Positions 25,684 to 34,658 are shown, counted from the first letter of the stretch. The stretch: DNA of 64,000 nucleotides from Leptospiraceae bacterium (GCA_025059995.1 JANXCF010000001.1:186001-250000); one strand, 5' to 3'. Numbers and translations are program-made. Notes: generated from the letters alone by a model not told the origin.

Positions 25684-27849
25684 ATGAAACCAAAGAAAAG
25701 GTGGCTTACCTTAACAATCCTTGTGGTTGTTGGGTTAAGCTTGGGTTATTGTGGTGGAAAAAAATCAGGTTTATTGCTTTTGCCAAATTTAGCATCAGGT
25801 GAAGGAGGACCGTTGGTTTCACCAGAAAATCCAAAAACAGCAGCGAATGAAACTACGACTACTCAACAGACGCCTTCTATTGAAGTGGGTAATAATTATG
25901 GTGTAATAGATACGGCAAATTTGCCAAAAAAAGATGAAAAAAATCAAGGTGAATCAAAAAGTGAAACCACAGCAAATAATGAAAATCAAGATGCGCCAAG
26001 AAATTCAGACAAAAATGATGATAAAAATAAAATAGATGTTTCAAAAAATACTTCTGAAGGTGCAACAACAAGTCAGGAAAATACTTCAGGAAGTACATCT
26101 GAAGAAGAATCCGCAAGTAATTCAGAGGATTCAAAATCAGATGAGTCAAGGGATGAAGAAAATGTCGTAGGAATTATCGAAATTCCAGAAATACCCCCAA
26201 TGCCACAACCACCTGGTGAGGGAAAAGATGAAGTGGAATTGCCTGGTGTTCCAAGGGATGGTGAAAATAGTGAAGACAAGGAGGGTAGTGGAGATACCAT
26301 AATTGAATTACCAAAACAACCCGTTGATCAAATTGATCAACCAGTAGTGCTACCAGTTCCTGAATATCCAATAAAACCATGTAATAGTTATGTTTGTCCT
26401 CCAGGAAAGTATTGTCTTCATGTAATGCCTCCTGAGGATGATGCATGCTTGGGAGATGTAGCTGAAGATCCCATTGAAAAAATTGTGAAAGAAAAAGCTG
26501 AAGTAGATGTTAGATTAACAATCGTTAATCCCTATGAGCCTGTACCAGCGGATATATACGAACACAAAGTGGAATCAAATAAACTTGTTTCACAATCTGC
26601 AGAGAAATCTGAAGTAGTAGAATTACCAGACCCAAAATATAGTAGAGAAGGAACTGAAACTACTTCTAAAGAAGAAAAAATCAGTAAGCAAGAAGTTCTA
26701 CCTCAAGAAGAAAAAATGACTGAAGAAGAAATCCAAGAAGAAGAGATGGCAACAAAAATGGAAGAGGAAATGGAAGAAGAGGATTTAGCAGATGAGGAGT
26801 ATATACCAGACGTAGTAGTAGAAGAAGTAAATAAGAGTTGCAAAGCAAATATCGTAAAGATTGATACAACAAAAGGAACTTGGTTCAATTCAGATTTAGA
26901 ATTACTACCACATCCTAAAAACCCCAAAAAAACCATCAAAGCAAAAGGAATTCATACTTACTGGGCATATCAAAATCTTTTAATAACGATCAATAGCACA
27001 TGTAATACCAAACAATTCCGATTGGTAGTCGTAGCGAGAAATATTCACGGACCTCTACCTAATTGGTATCATTTCTTCAATGTGAAAGTAGTAAACAACA
27101 ATACAGGAGAAACCTTAGGAACCATGTTAATTCGTGCCCATGATAAAAAATATCATAGAGGATCTTTAAACATTGAACTTAAGAAGGGAAAGAATGAAAT
27201 CAACTTAATCTGGACAAACGATGCATGGCAACCCGATGAATTCGATGCAAACATTCAAATAAAGAGAATTTTAATCCTCAATCAACCTAAAAAAGAACCA
27301 AAACAAATTTTATCAAGAAAAGGAAGTAACTTTTGTGATGTAAATGGAAGATGGTTCGTTGGCATTGATCCTCCATCAGCTTATACATATTGGCAAGACC
27401 AGACAGTAAGTTATTGTCTCAAAACACCAAAATCAGGAAAATATGAAATTTACGTAAAGGCTGGGAATGCAAAAGAAGGTTGGCCATTAATGCCTGAGTA
27501 TAAAGAATACCAAGTTTTGGTAGCAGCTAATGGTATGTCTAATTACATTACCATTCCAGCAGCACAAGGAAAATATCTTGTTGGAAAAACCATGCTTAAT
27601 CTTCCAGAAGGTCATGTGAAGTTGGACATAACATGGCTAAATGATATGTGGCAACCAGATCGAGGCTATGATGCCAATATTGAAATTACTCATGTAAGAA
27701 TCAAACATATTGGTGATGCTGATTCTGCGATTGCCGCTTATCTCTTGCAAAATCCAAATATAACCTATAAAGTAGTGATTCCAGGCATAATACTCATTGG
27801 TGGTATCTTAGGTTTGATCTATTGGTATCGAAGAGAAAAATTAGCTTAA
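25684..27849 (+). CDS. large dual-anchored lipoprotein with two carbohydrate-binding-like domains
   Basis: 721 aa. A signal peptide ends in LGYC (Cys23), followed by GGKKSG and a Leu run (LLLLP). Residues about 40-380 are low-complexity, Glu/Ser/Thr/Pro/Asn-rich and very acidic, probably an extended surface stalk, with one small Cys island (about 237-258). Two related beta-sandwich-like domains follow, about 385-536 and 545-688; each ends in WxNDxWQPD...DANIxI, a pattern like Ca-dependent xylan-binding modules (CBM60 type). A C-terminal hydrophobic helix (about 697-716) with a basic tail (YRREKLA) adds a second membrane anchor. AGGAGG precedes the ATG and a strong terminator follows, so it is monocistronic. 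The ligand is unknown; glycan binding is inference. Confidence 0.75.
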   Translation: MKPKKRWLTLTILVVVGLSLGYCGGKKSGLLLLPNLASGEGGPLVSPENPKTAANETTTTQQTPSIEVGNNYGVIDTANLPKKDEKNQGESKSETTANNENQDAPRNSDKNDDKNKIDVSKNTSEGATTSQENTSGSTSEEESASNSEDSKSDESRDEENVVGIIEIPEIPPMPQPPGEGKDEVELPGVPRDGENSEDKEGSGDTIIELPKQPVDQIDQPVVLPVPEYPIKPCNSYVCPPGKYCLHVMPPEDDACLGDVAEDPIEKIVKEKAEVDVRLTIVNPYEPVPADIYEHKVESNKLVSQSAEKSEVVELPDPKYSREGTETTSKEEKISKQEVLPQEEKMTEEEIQEEEMATKMEEEMEEEDLADEEYIPDVVVEEVNKSCKANIVKIDTTKGTWFNSDLELLPHPKNPKKTIKAKGIHTYWAYQNLLITINSTCNTKQFRLVVVARNIHGPLPNWYHFFNVKVVNNNTGETLGTMLIRAHDKKYHRGSLNIELKKGKNEINLIWTNDAWQPDEFDANIQIKRILILNQPKKEPKQILSRKGSNFCDVNGRWFVGIDPPSAYTYWQDQTVSYCLKTPKSGKYEIYVKAGNAKEGWPLMPEYKEYQVLVAANGMSNYITIPAAQGKYLVGKTMLNLPEGHVKLDITWLNDMWQPDRGYDANIEITHVRIKHIGDADSAIAAYLLQNPNITYKVVIPGIILIGGILGLIYWYRREKLA

Positions 27850-27855
27850 AACTTC

Positions 27856-27889
27856 AAACCCGTTCACATCTAAGTGAACGGGTTTTTTT
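27856..27889 (+). terminator. rho-independent terminator of the dual-anchored lipoprotein gene
   Basis: Perfect 12-bp inverted repeat AAACCCGTTCAC / GTGAACGGGTTT with a 6-nt loop, running into a T-tract on the plus strand. It lies 6 bp after the lipoprotein stop codon. Confidence 0.93.
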
Positions 27890-27924
27890 ATAGACAAAAA
27901 TTGACTTTAAAATCAATTGTATGA

Positions 27925-28431
27925 ATGAAACCAAAAGAGAGGATCATAAATACTAAGCCTTTTTTTATTTGGGAAATTTTAGAAAGTCTACTTCCTCCAG
28001 AAATTTTTTTTTCATTGTATCCAGTTTTTTGGACTTTAGGTATTAAAGTAACGGATATAACGAAGGACTATCGATATGTGAGAGTAGAAATGCCTTTGTT
28101 TTTTTACAATAAAAATTACGTAGGAAGTCATTTTGGTGGAGCTCTATTTGCTTTAACAGATCCTTTTTTGATGTATATGTTCTTGAAGATTTTGGGGAGA
28201 GATTACATTGTTTGGGATAAAAAAGCTTGTATTGAATTCGCTCGAGCTACTACCGAGAATGTATATGCGGAGTTCAAAATAACAGATAATGATATTCACG
28301 AAATTATGGATGGATTAGCTAAAAAAAGAAGTATAGAAAAAGTTTTTTCCATAGAAATCAAAGGGAAGTTCACTAACACCCTCATTGCAAAAGTTGAAAA
28401 AACATTGTATTTTAGAAAGTCAAAGTTATAA
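27925..28431 (+). CDS. DUF4442 / hotdog-fold thioesterase-like protein
   Basis: 168 aa, cytoplasmic. It fits the DUF4442 pattern of hotdog-fold proteins: PVFWTLGIKVTDITKDYRYVRVEMP, then NYVGSHFGGALFALTDPFLMYM (the central helix region of the hotdog fold) and IEFARATTENVYAEFKI. Related members include acyl-CoA thioesterase-like and YiiD C-terminal domains, so hydrolysis of an acyl thioester is possible but unproven. It converges with the following minus-strand gene with 2 bp between stops. Confidence 0.7.
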   Translation: MKPKERIINTKPFFIWEILESLLPPEIFFSLYPVFWTLGIKVTDITKDYRYVRVEMPLFFYNKNYVGSHFGGALFALTDPFLMYMFLKILGRDYIVWDKKACIEFARATTENVYAEFKITDNDIHEIMDGLAKKRSIEKVFSIEIKGKFTNTLIAKVEKTLYFRKSKL

Positions 28432-28433
28432 AT

Positions 28434-29216
28434 TCAGTCTTCTTTTTTTCCTGTGATTCGTTCAATATCTAATTTTTGCACTCTTTCATACATTTCTTTT
28501 AGGATTCCTTTTGTGATTTCTTTCATGATGTTTCCGAATACTTCTGTTTCCATGATTTCGCTAATCACTTTGCTCATTTCTTCTCCCGCGTAGTTGGCAA
28601 TATTTCCCATAAAGGGAAGTTTTGATAACTCACCGATAGTAGTTTTTGAATTAAGACTTTTCTTTACTACATCGGCAAGTTCGTTTTCGTATTTTTTGAA
28701 AGCTTCCCTAGCAAGTTCGGAGTAATTAAGTCGAACCATCACTTCTTCAACACGCTTTAGTGATTGAAGAAACACAGCATCAGCAATAGTATCTACGATA
28801 ATATCTCTGAATTTAAAAGTGATTTCTCTAGTCAAAGCTTTGGAAATCTCTTCATCGGATTTACCTAGTTTATAAAAGGCTATAGCTAACTTAACACCAC
28901 GTAGAAGAAGTAAAGGTCTTAAAACTTGAAAAGGAATAATACCAGCAACTTCATACCAGTGGTTTAATAAGTACTTATATTTCATTTCTTCTTTTTTTTC
29001 TTTTCTCAAGCGAATAAATAAGTCAAAACCCCAGATAGAAATAGTTATGAAATCAAAAACTATTATGATGGAGTTTATGAACGTTGGAAGCAAAAATCCA
29101 TAAGAATTTGAAAAAAAAAGTAAAATCACGTCTACAAATGCTAACAAAAGTAAATCGTAATCTGCAGGTCTTCCTGGGAGATTTTTGAACTTTTTGCTAA
29201 GTATTTTGTAAATCAT
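28434..29216 (-). CDS. membrane protein with voltage-sensor-like helices and a long helical tail
   Basis: 260 aa. The first 110 residues hold three or four hydrophobic helices in an order like the S1-S4 voltage-sensor domain of ion channels: FDFITISIWGFDLFIRL (S3-like, with acidic residue) and IIPFQVLRPLLLLRGVKLA (S4-like, with spaced Arg/Lys). No pore helix or selectivity-filter motif follows. Instead residues about 120-260 form a charged, soluble, mostly helical region (MVRLNYSELAREAFKKYE, MKEITKGILKEMYERVQKL). A sensor-only or ion-transporter-like protein is the best guess. Confidence 0.6.
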   Translation of the reverse strand: MIYKILSKKFKNLPGRPADYDLLLLAFVDVILLFFSNSYGFLLPTFINSIIIVFDFITISIWGFDLFIRLRKEKKEEMKYKYLLNHWYEVAGIIPFQVLRPLLLLRGVKLAIAFYKLGKSDEEISKALTREITFKFRDIIVDTIADAVFLQSLKRVEEVMVRLNYSELAREAFKKYENELADVVKKSLNSKTTIGELSKLPFMGNIANYAGEEMSKVISEIMETEVFGNIMKEITKGILKEMYERVQKLDIERITGKKED

Positions 29217-29340
29217 ATTTGCTCAAATTAAAATTTAAAATTATGGAATCAATTTATGATTAGTCATGCAATTCTTTTTTATTTGAGGTTAATGATTTAG
29301 TGAATGAAAAATTATTTTACAAATATAGAAGTCGAAGCAT

Positions 29341-30099
29341 TTATGATAACCGTTCTTTTAGGATGTTATATCTTTTTTGATGGATTTTCTTTCTGATTGG
29401 ATCTTTTGTTGAGGATAAAAGTTCATACAAAAAAAGTTCAAATTCGAGATGCCGGGCAAGAATTGCAGAAGAATTTTTTAGTAGTGCTTCTCGTTTTATG
29501 ATTAGATGTCTTGTGTTAATAAAGTCTGAGGGAATTTCTTGAACCAAAACTGAAATGATTTTGGGATGAATTGCTCCCCCTAATGAAGTTGTTATGTTCT
29601 TTTTTTTTGTATTTAGAATGATTTCTTTGCATATTTCTATCACACGTTGATCATCAGGATGGAGTTCTAATGAACCTGATAAATCTGTTCTCGCAGCTGT
29701 GATTTGATGTATGTCTTTTATGTATTCTGAATTTAGTATTCCATTGAGTTGCATATAGCCAGTTATGGTTTCTATGTTGATTCCTGCTTTGCATGTTCGC
29801 TCATGCTGTTCTTGTAATTCCTTTATTGTTTTGATGAAGTTTTTTAATGCATAGGGTGATTCAATCATGGGAGCAATTATACAATCTACTCCAATACTAA
29901 GTAAAAAGCGAATATCATTCCTTGCTTCCGGACCTCCTATCTTGACGTAAAGTGGGACTATGTCTTTGCTGATTTCTCTTAAAAACTGGATTTCTTCGAA
30001 ATTCATATCTTCAACTTCCGTGCCAGTTTTGAGTGCATATAATCCAATTGAAGTCAGCTCAATCAGTTTTTTTCTCAAGAACTGAATTTTTTCATCCAC
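29341..30099 (-). CDS. HpcH/HpaI aldolase/citrate lyase-like protein
   Basis: 252 aa TIM-barrel of the HpcH/HpaI (CitE-like) superfamily. LYVKIGGPEARNDIRFLLSIGVDCIIAPMIESPYALKNF contains the conserved metal-site Glu region (IESPYAL), and INIETITGY and AARTDLSGSL follow, with LGGAIHPKI near the end. The family cleaves or forms C-C bonds of acyl-CoA-like or keto-acid substrates. No partner subunit lies next to it, and the particular substrate is unknown. Confidence 0.75.
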   Translation of the reverse strand: MDEKIQFLRKKLIELTSIGLYALKTGTEVEDMNFEEIQFLREISKDIVPLYVKIGGPEARNDIRFLLSIGVDCIIAPMIESPYALKNFIKTIKELQEQHERTCKAGINIETITGYMQLNGILNSEYIKDIHQITAARTDLSGSLELHPDDQRVIEICKEIILNTKKKNITTSLGGAIHPKIISVLVQEIPSDFINTRHLIIKREALLKNSSAILARHLEFELFLYELLSSTKDPIRKKIHQKRYNILKERLS

Positions 30100-30173
30100 A
30101 AGAATAAAAATTGTTTATTGGCTTCATATTCAAGTAAGAAATTAAGTAACTTTTATAATATTTCAAAAGGATT

Positions 30174-31028
30174 TTAACTATCGATGACTCGAAAGTGGTA
30201 TCTTTTTAGATAACGAACAACTTTACTGAAATAATCTTTATTCCAAACAAAATCACTAAACTCTGGATCAATCAATGTGATCATCTCACCTGGAACCCAA
30301 CTAACAGTTTGGTTGTCTTGATCAAGAACTCGACTTTGAGAAAGTGCTTCTGTTATGTTTCTTGTTCCATATTTTCTCAAGTCTCGAACTAGCGCACGAA
30401 AAAATGCTTCTCTTTCAGGATCATAGAATCGAAATTGCCTATGGAACAATACGGCATCGTGGAAATATTCAGGAATGTTGAAAGCTCCTTTAGCATTCAA
30501 ACCAATAGCCAAGTTGAATACAAAATCAGCAATTTCGTTAAAGATACCCAAACCAGGGCAGTCTTGACCCTGAAATAAAGGTCTTTTCCTTTCATTTTTT
30601 CTTAATGGATCTCTTGTCATTAACCAGTCGATAAAAAGTAATTTCTTTGATGGTGCGCCTGGACTAAACCGAAAACGAAAAGAAGAAAGTTTTAATCTCA
30701 TATGAATTAAAACTTCATCTTGCCATTTGATGAGAATTCTTTGATCTAAGTCTGACAAATATTGTAACTCTAATTGGTAGTTTTGGTAACCTCTTTTTTG
30801 AAGCTTTTCAAATATACCCGACCATGCCATTAATTCATAGATTTCTGTTTCTGAAAATTTTCCAAAAATATAGGTTTTGTCTAAGAATTTTCCTTGAACA
30901 ATGGGTCTATTATGCAAATCTTCTAATATATCCGCCTCCGTTAAATCATCTAAAATGTTTGGTTTATCACTTTTCATTACAGATACTTTGTTTTTGAAGT
31001 AATCCTCTAATTTTCCAAAAATTCCCAT
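30174..31028 (-). CDS. conserved-looking protein of unknown function
   Basis: 284 aa from the ATG at 31028 (a TTG ten codons upstream is possible but unlikely). No signal or membrane helix. Notable segments are LLFIDWLMTRDPLRKNERKRPLFQGQDCPGLGIFNEIADFVFNLA and FHDAVLFHRQFRFYDPEREAFFRALVRDL, which have the density of conserved residues expected of an enzyme or binding core, but I cannot name the family. It lies 62 bp downstream of the HDAC-family gene on the same strand, and may be co-transcribed. Confidence 0.65.
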   Translation of the reverse strand: MGIFGKLEDYFKNKVSVMKSDKPNILDDLTEADILEDLHNRPIVQGKFLDKTYIFGKFSETEIYELMAWSGIFEKLQKRGYQNYQLELQYLSDLDQRILIKWQDEVLIHMRLKLSSFRFRFSPGAPSKKLLFIDWLMTRDPLRKNERKRPLFQGQDCPGLGIFNEIADFVFNLAIGLNAKGAFNIPEYFHDAVLFHRQFRFYDPEREAFFRALVRDLRKYGTRNITEALSQSRVLDQDNQTVSWVPGEMITLIDPEFSDFVWNKDYFSKVVRYLKRYHFRVIDS

Positions 31029-31090
31029 AATAAAAATTTTTAGTTTTTTTTGTTTCAAAATTTTATGTGTTTCATTAATAATCAGGTTCT

Positions 31091-31996
31091 TTAATAAAAA
31101 TTAGCCATAACTTCTGCAGTCTGAAAGTGAAGATCTACGGTATCTTGGGTATTGATAGCATAGCCTCCAGCTAAAACTGTTACCAAAGGAATCCCATGCA
31201 TAAAATCTCTTACCATAATGTCTCTTTTCTTTAAACCCTCTTTTGTAAGGCTTAATCCTCCAAGACGATCCATCTCATAAGGATCAACACCCGCAACATA
31301 AAAAATTATATCAGGTGTGAATCTTCTTTTTATGTAATCCAAACCTTTTTCTAATAAACTTAAATATTCTTGATCCTTTATACCTGTTTCTAAAGGAATG
31401 TCTAATGAACTTTTTTCTTTTATTGGGTAATTCTTTTCTTCGTGCATCGAAAAGGTGAAAACATTATTACGATCTTTTTCAAAAATCTTTGCCGTTCCAT
31501 TCCCCTGATGAACATCCAAGTCAATCACCAATGCCTTTTTGATTTTATTCTGTTTCTGCAAATATCGAATGGCAATCGCAACATCGTTTAAGTAACAAAA
31601 ACCCTCAGCATGGTCAGAGAAAGCATGATGAAATCCACCAGAAAGATTGATGGCTCTTCCATGTTCTAATGCGAGTTCACTTGCTAAAATAGTTCCTCCC
31701 GTTGCTAAGAAAAAAACATCAATAATTTCTCTTGTAAATGGGAGCTCGCTTCGATAAACTCTTTTAGAAAAGCGAACAAATCTTAGATCATCGATATATT
31801 CTTTGTCATGGACCAATTGCAATTGTTCTACAGTAGCGTAGGTAGGTTCGTAAAACTTATGTTTTGAAAATCTTGGATCAGAAATTAGTTTTTCGTAAAT
31901 TAATGAATATTTAATAGCAGGAAAAACATGACCTTCCAAATGAAAATTATATTTTTTTGAGTAAACGAATAAAGGTAATGGAATACGAGATGACAT
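31091..31996 (-). CDS. histone deacetylase-family (AcuC-like) amidohydrolase
   Basis: 301 aa zinc hydrolase of the class I/II HDAC and acetoin-utilisation AcuC family. GGFHHAF gives the tandem catalytic histidines, DLDVHQGNGT the zinc ligands Asp and His, and GVDPYEMDRLGGL the third Asp ligand. Members remove acetyl groups from lysines, acetylated polyamines or similar amides; the bacterial substrate here is unknown. It diverges from the App1-like gene with about 85 bp between the starts. Confidence 0.88.
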   Translation of the reverse strand: MSSRIPLPLFVYSKKYNFHLEGHVFPAIKYSLIYEKLISDPRFSKHKFYEPTYATVEQLQLVHDKEYIDDLRFVRFSKRVYRSELPFTREIIDVFFLATGGTILASELALEHGRAINLSGGFHHAFSDHAEGFCYLNDVAIAIRYLQKQNKIKKALVIDLDVHQGNGTAKIFEKDRNNVFTFSMHEEKNYPIKEKSSLDIPLETGIKDQEYLSLLEKGLDYIKRRFTPDIIFYVAGVDPYEMDRLGGLSLTKEGLKKRDIMVRDFMHGIPLVTVLAGGYAINTQDTVDLHFQTAEVMANFY

Positions 31997-32081
31997 TCTT
32001 TTTAAACCAGCAAAATTTGCTTGATTTTTATTTCAATCTAATTCACAACTCAATATCAACTGAAATTTGAACGTTTGTTTT

Positions 32082-33578
32082 ATGGAAAAATCATTTCAAC
32101 AGAGTGATGAATTTCAAGTACCAGCAGTAGGAAGAAAAAGAATTGCCATTTATAACGGTTCTCTGGGTCAACTGGATCGAGTTTATGTGAGAGGTCAAAT
32201 AATAGATATCCCTGTTTTAGATACCCACTTGGATCAAGAATGGGATATATTTTGTATGTTACCAGAAAACTTAATCCATCGATTTCGTGCCATTCAAGAT
32301 ATTAACATGGCTCCTGTTAGGAGTCCAAGAATTCGGATAGAAATTATTCCCTATGAAGGTAGTGAAAAAATCGCCAAACTGATAGAAATGCCTGCAATTG
32401 CTACTTACGAAAACTTTGCTGGTGATGGTAGCGGAAATTTTGAACTACCTATGAAGAAAATCAAAGAGGGTTTGGAATCTGGAAGATACCTTGTAAGAAC
32501 TTATATAAAAGGGATTGATTCTATACGTCAAAACCTTGCTGATTTGGCAAATCTATCACCACAGAAACTATTTGATCCAAGAATTCCTGTCGGTTTTGGT
32601 AGATTAAGAATACTTCCGAAGAACTATGAGGGTTTTGTGATAATTTCTGATATTGATAAAACATTCTTGAATACAAAATTTGAAAGTCGTCAAGGTCTTC
32701 TCGAAACCTTATTAGAAAGAATAGAAAACAAAAAGCCAATTCCTGGTATGGATGAATATTACAGAGTGATCAAAAAATACGAATATCCCTTGATTTTCAT
32801 ATCCGCATCGCCCACATTTTTTCATAGGGTTTTAGAAGGTGTCTTCAAGAAATTTCAAATTTCGCCAGATGGAATTTATTTAAAAAAGTTAATTAATCCC
32901 ATCTCTAGTATATCTACAAAAATTTTTCATATATTAACTAATCTGAATGATTATATGAACCAAAACATCGAAGATATGTTGAATCGCTCAATGAAATTTC
33001 TGAATGCAACACTACAATCCATCATGGAGCAAACAGGCTACAAACTCAAAGTTCTTTTGTATATGAGAAAAATGCAACCAACATATAGTAAAGAAGTTCT
33101 AATAGGTGATAATTCTGAAAGTGACTACCTAATTTTTACTCTTTATCAAATTTTATTGTCTGGAATTATCCCAGATGAAGAAATTGTAAATTTTTTATAT
33201 AATCTTAAACCAAAAGATAAAGAGATAATAAATCGTGACTTGGCTATTGAAATTTATGAATTAGTCAAAGAAAATCATCGTATTCATCGAACTATCAATC
33301 CTGTTAAAAATGTGTTTATTCATAAAATCTATAATACTCCAAATCAAGATGAAATGTATAAGATGATAGAAAAAATCACACACAAATCCACCGAACTCTT
33401 AGAGAAAAGTAATATAAAACTACCCGTCGTGTATCACAATATGGGGGAATTAGCCTTATTGAGCTATGAAAAAAACATCATTTTTAAGAAGGATTTTTTG
33501 GAGTTGATTTCATACTTCAAAAAAATACAGCCCGATGAATTTAACAAAATAGAAAAAAAAATTAAAGACATTCAATGA
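32082..33578 (+). CDS. App1/DUF2183-like phosphatase domain protein
   Basis: 498 aa from the ATG at 32082. After an N-terminal beta-rich half (about 1-180) comes the App1 (DUF2183) catalytic domain: FVIISDIDKTFLNT has the HAD-type DxDxT nucleophile motif, PLIFISASPTFFHRVLEGVF the second motif, and KEVLIGDNSESDYLIF the acidic last motif. In yeast, App1 is a phosphatidate phosphatase. The insertion between motifs (about 290-340) is unusually long, helical and hydrophobic in places. The substrate in this organism is not known. A symmetrical terminator follows directly. Confidence 0.75.
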   Translation: MEKSFQQSDEFQVPAVGRKRIAIYNGSLGQLDRVYVRGQIIDIPVLDTHLDQEWDIFCMLPENLIHRFRAIQDINMAPVRSPRIRIEIIPYEGSEKIAKLIEMPAIATYENFAGDGSGNFELPMKKIKEGLESGRYLVRTYIKGIDSIRQNLADLANLSPQKLFDPRIPVGFGRLRILPKNYEGFVIISDIDKTFLNTKFESRQGLLETLLERIENKKPIPGMDEYYRVIKKYEYPLIFISASPTFFHRVLEGVFKKFQISPDGIYLKKLINPISSISTKIFHILTNLNDYMNQNIEDMLNRSMKFLNATLQSIMEQTGYKLKVLLYMRKMQPTYSKEVLIGDNSESDYLIFTLYQILLSGIIPDEEIVNFLYNLKPKDKEIINRDLAIEIYELVKENHRIHRTINPVKNVFIHKIYNTPNQDEMYKMIEKITHKSTELLEKSNIKLPVVYHNMGELALLSYEKNIIFKKDFLELISYFKKIQPDEFNKIEKKIKDIQ

Positions 33579-33582
33579 AATA

Positions 33583-33609
33583 AAAAATCCCCAAAATGTG
33601 GGGATTTTT
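33583..33609. terminator. bidirectional terminator between convergent genes
   Basis: Inverted repeat AAAAATCCCCA / TGGGGATTTTT with a 5-nt loop lying between the stops of the App1-like gene and the FcpA-like gene. A-tract and T-tract flank it, so it can work from either strand. Confidence 0.88.
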
Positions 33610-33619
33610 GATGTTGGTG

Positions 33620-34534
33620 TTATGGCATGACGGATATGATTTCATCACGATTTACTAAAGAAACAACGTGGCGGTATTCGGCGGATTCTTTTCCGTATTT
33701 CAATTCTGTAGCTCTTAAGAGGTGGACATTTTTCTTATATCTATATCTAAGCATTTGATCTTCTGTTCCCATTCCGTATTTGATGATCATTTTTTCTTGG
33801 AAAGCATATGCTTGCGACAAATATTTATGGGCAGGATATTCTTTTTCATTATCATCAATTTGGATATAATGTTCTAAAATGGGTATAGTTTGAGGGATAT
33901 TGCCTAAGTCATATTGATAGATCACCCAGTTTCTATAAACAGCAGAAAGTAATCTTTTGAATGGTTCTTTTTCTCTTAGTTCAGGATTTAAAATTTCATC
34001 CAAATGATTAATGGCTCTTGTAAAATAGGTCACAGCATCTTGTTTTGCTTTGAGTTTCATTTGATAGATTTGTCTTTCTTCTTGAGCTTTTCTATCTACA
34101 ACTTGCCAATACCATTTTTCGTTAAATCTTCTTGTTTCTGCGCTTTTCTTTCGAAAGAGTTCTTCTTCCTCTCTCATTTTGATGATGGAGTTCACCCCCG
34201 CTTGGAATGCAGATAAAGCAAGTCGATATTTATTGTTGGCAAAAGCCTTAGAAAGTTTATAAAGTTCTGTAAATGATGGATCATAATCTCTATAATCAGC
34301 ATTTTTCCAAAGTTCTTCTGAGCGAAGGTTTCTTGCACGGATTCGCTTTTGTTCATCAGTCAATTGTGCTTCATCAATTTCTTCGGTAATCAATTCTCCG
34401 GGAGTTGGTTCATACGGACCAGGAAATGCAGGAGCCTCTTGGGGTTGTGCTTGACCAGGTTGAACTGGTTGTTGAGCAACCAATGTTGTCCCCAACGAAA
34501 AAATAATCAAAATTTGCAATGCCTTTATTTTCAT
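33620..34534 (-). CDS. exported TPR-like helical protein, probable flagellar coiling protein FcpA family
   Basis: 304 aa from the ATG at 34534, which has GAGGTGG upstream; a GTG inside that Shine-Dalgarno is a false start. Signal peptide ending around LVAQ, then a Pro/Gln-rich linker, then an all-helical body: RDYDPSFTELYKLSKAFANNKYRLALSAF, EKWYWQVVDRKAQEER, YFTRAINHLDEI, TIPILEHYIQIDD, AHKYLSQAYAFQEKM. Length and these segments fit Leptospira FcpA, a periplasmic flagellar sheath protein needed for coiled filaments, as I recall it; I could not align them. A general TPR protein is the alternative. Confidence 0.55.
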   Translation of the reverse strand: MKIKALQILIIFSLGTTLVAQQPVQPGQAQPQEAPAFPGPYEPTPGELITEEIDEAQLTDEQKRIRARNLRSEELWKNADYRDYDPSFTELYKLSKAFANNKYRLALSAFQAGVNSIIKMREEEELFRKKSAETRRFNEKWYWQVVDRKAQEERQIYQMKLKAKQDAVTYFTRAINHLDEILNPELREKEPFKRLLSAVYRNWVIYQYDLGNIPQTIPILEHYIQIDDNEKEYPAHKYLSQAYAFQEKMIIKYGMGTEDQMLRYRYKKNVHLLRATELKYGKESAEYRHVVSLVNRDEIISVMP

Positions 34535-34658
34535 AAAAGCCACCTCATCTATGAAATATCCCTAATCACTATCGGTTTTAAAAAAATAAAAATAAATGCT
34601 TATGTCAAAAAAAATCATTGCTTGATGAGTTTCAAATGAGAATTTGTAATGACAAAAA

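Noticed and set aside
26073-26446. Minus-strand frames rich in Ser, Pro and Leu inside the large lipoprotein gene
   Set aside because: They are the reverse of the low-complexity acidic stalk, with composition forced by GAA, TCA and CCA codons.
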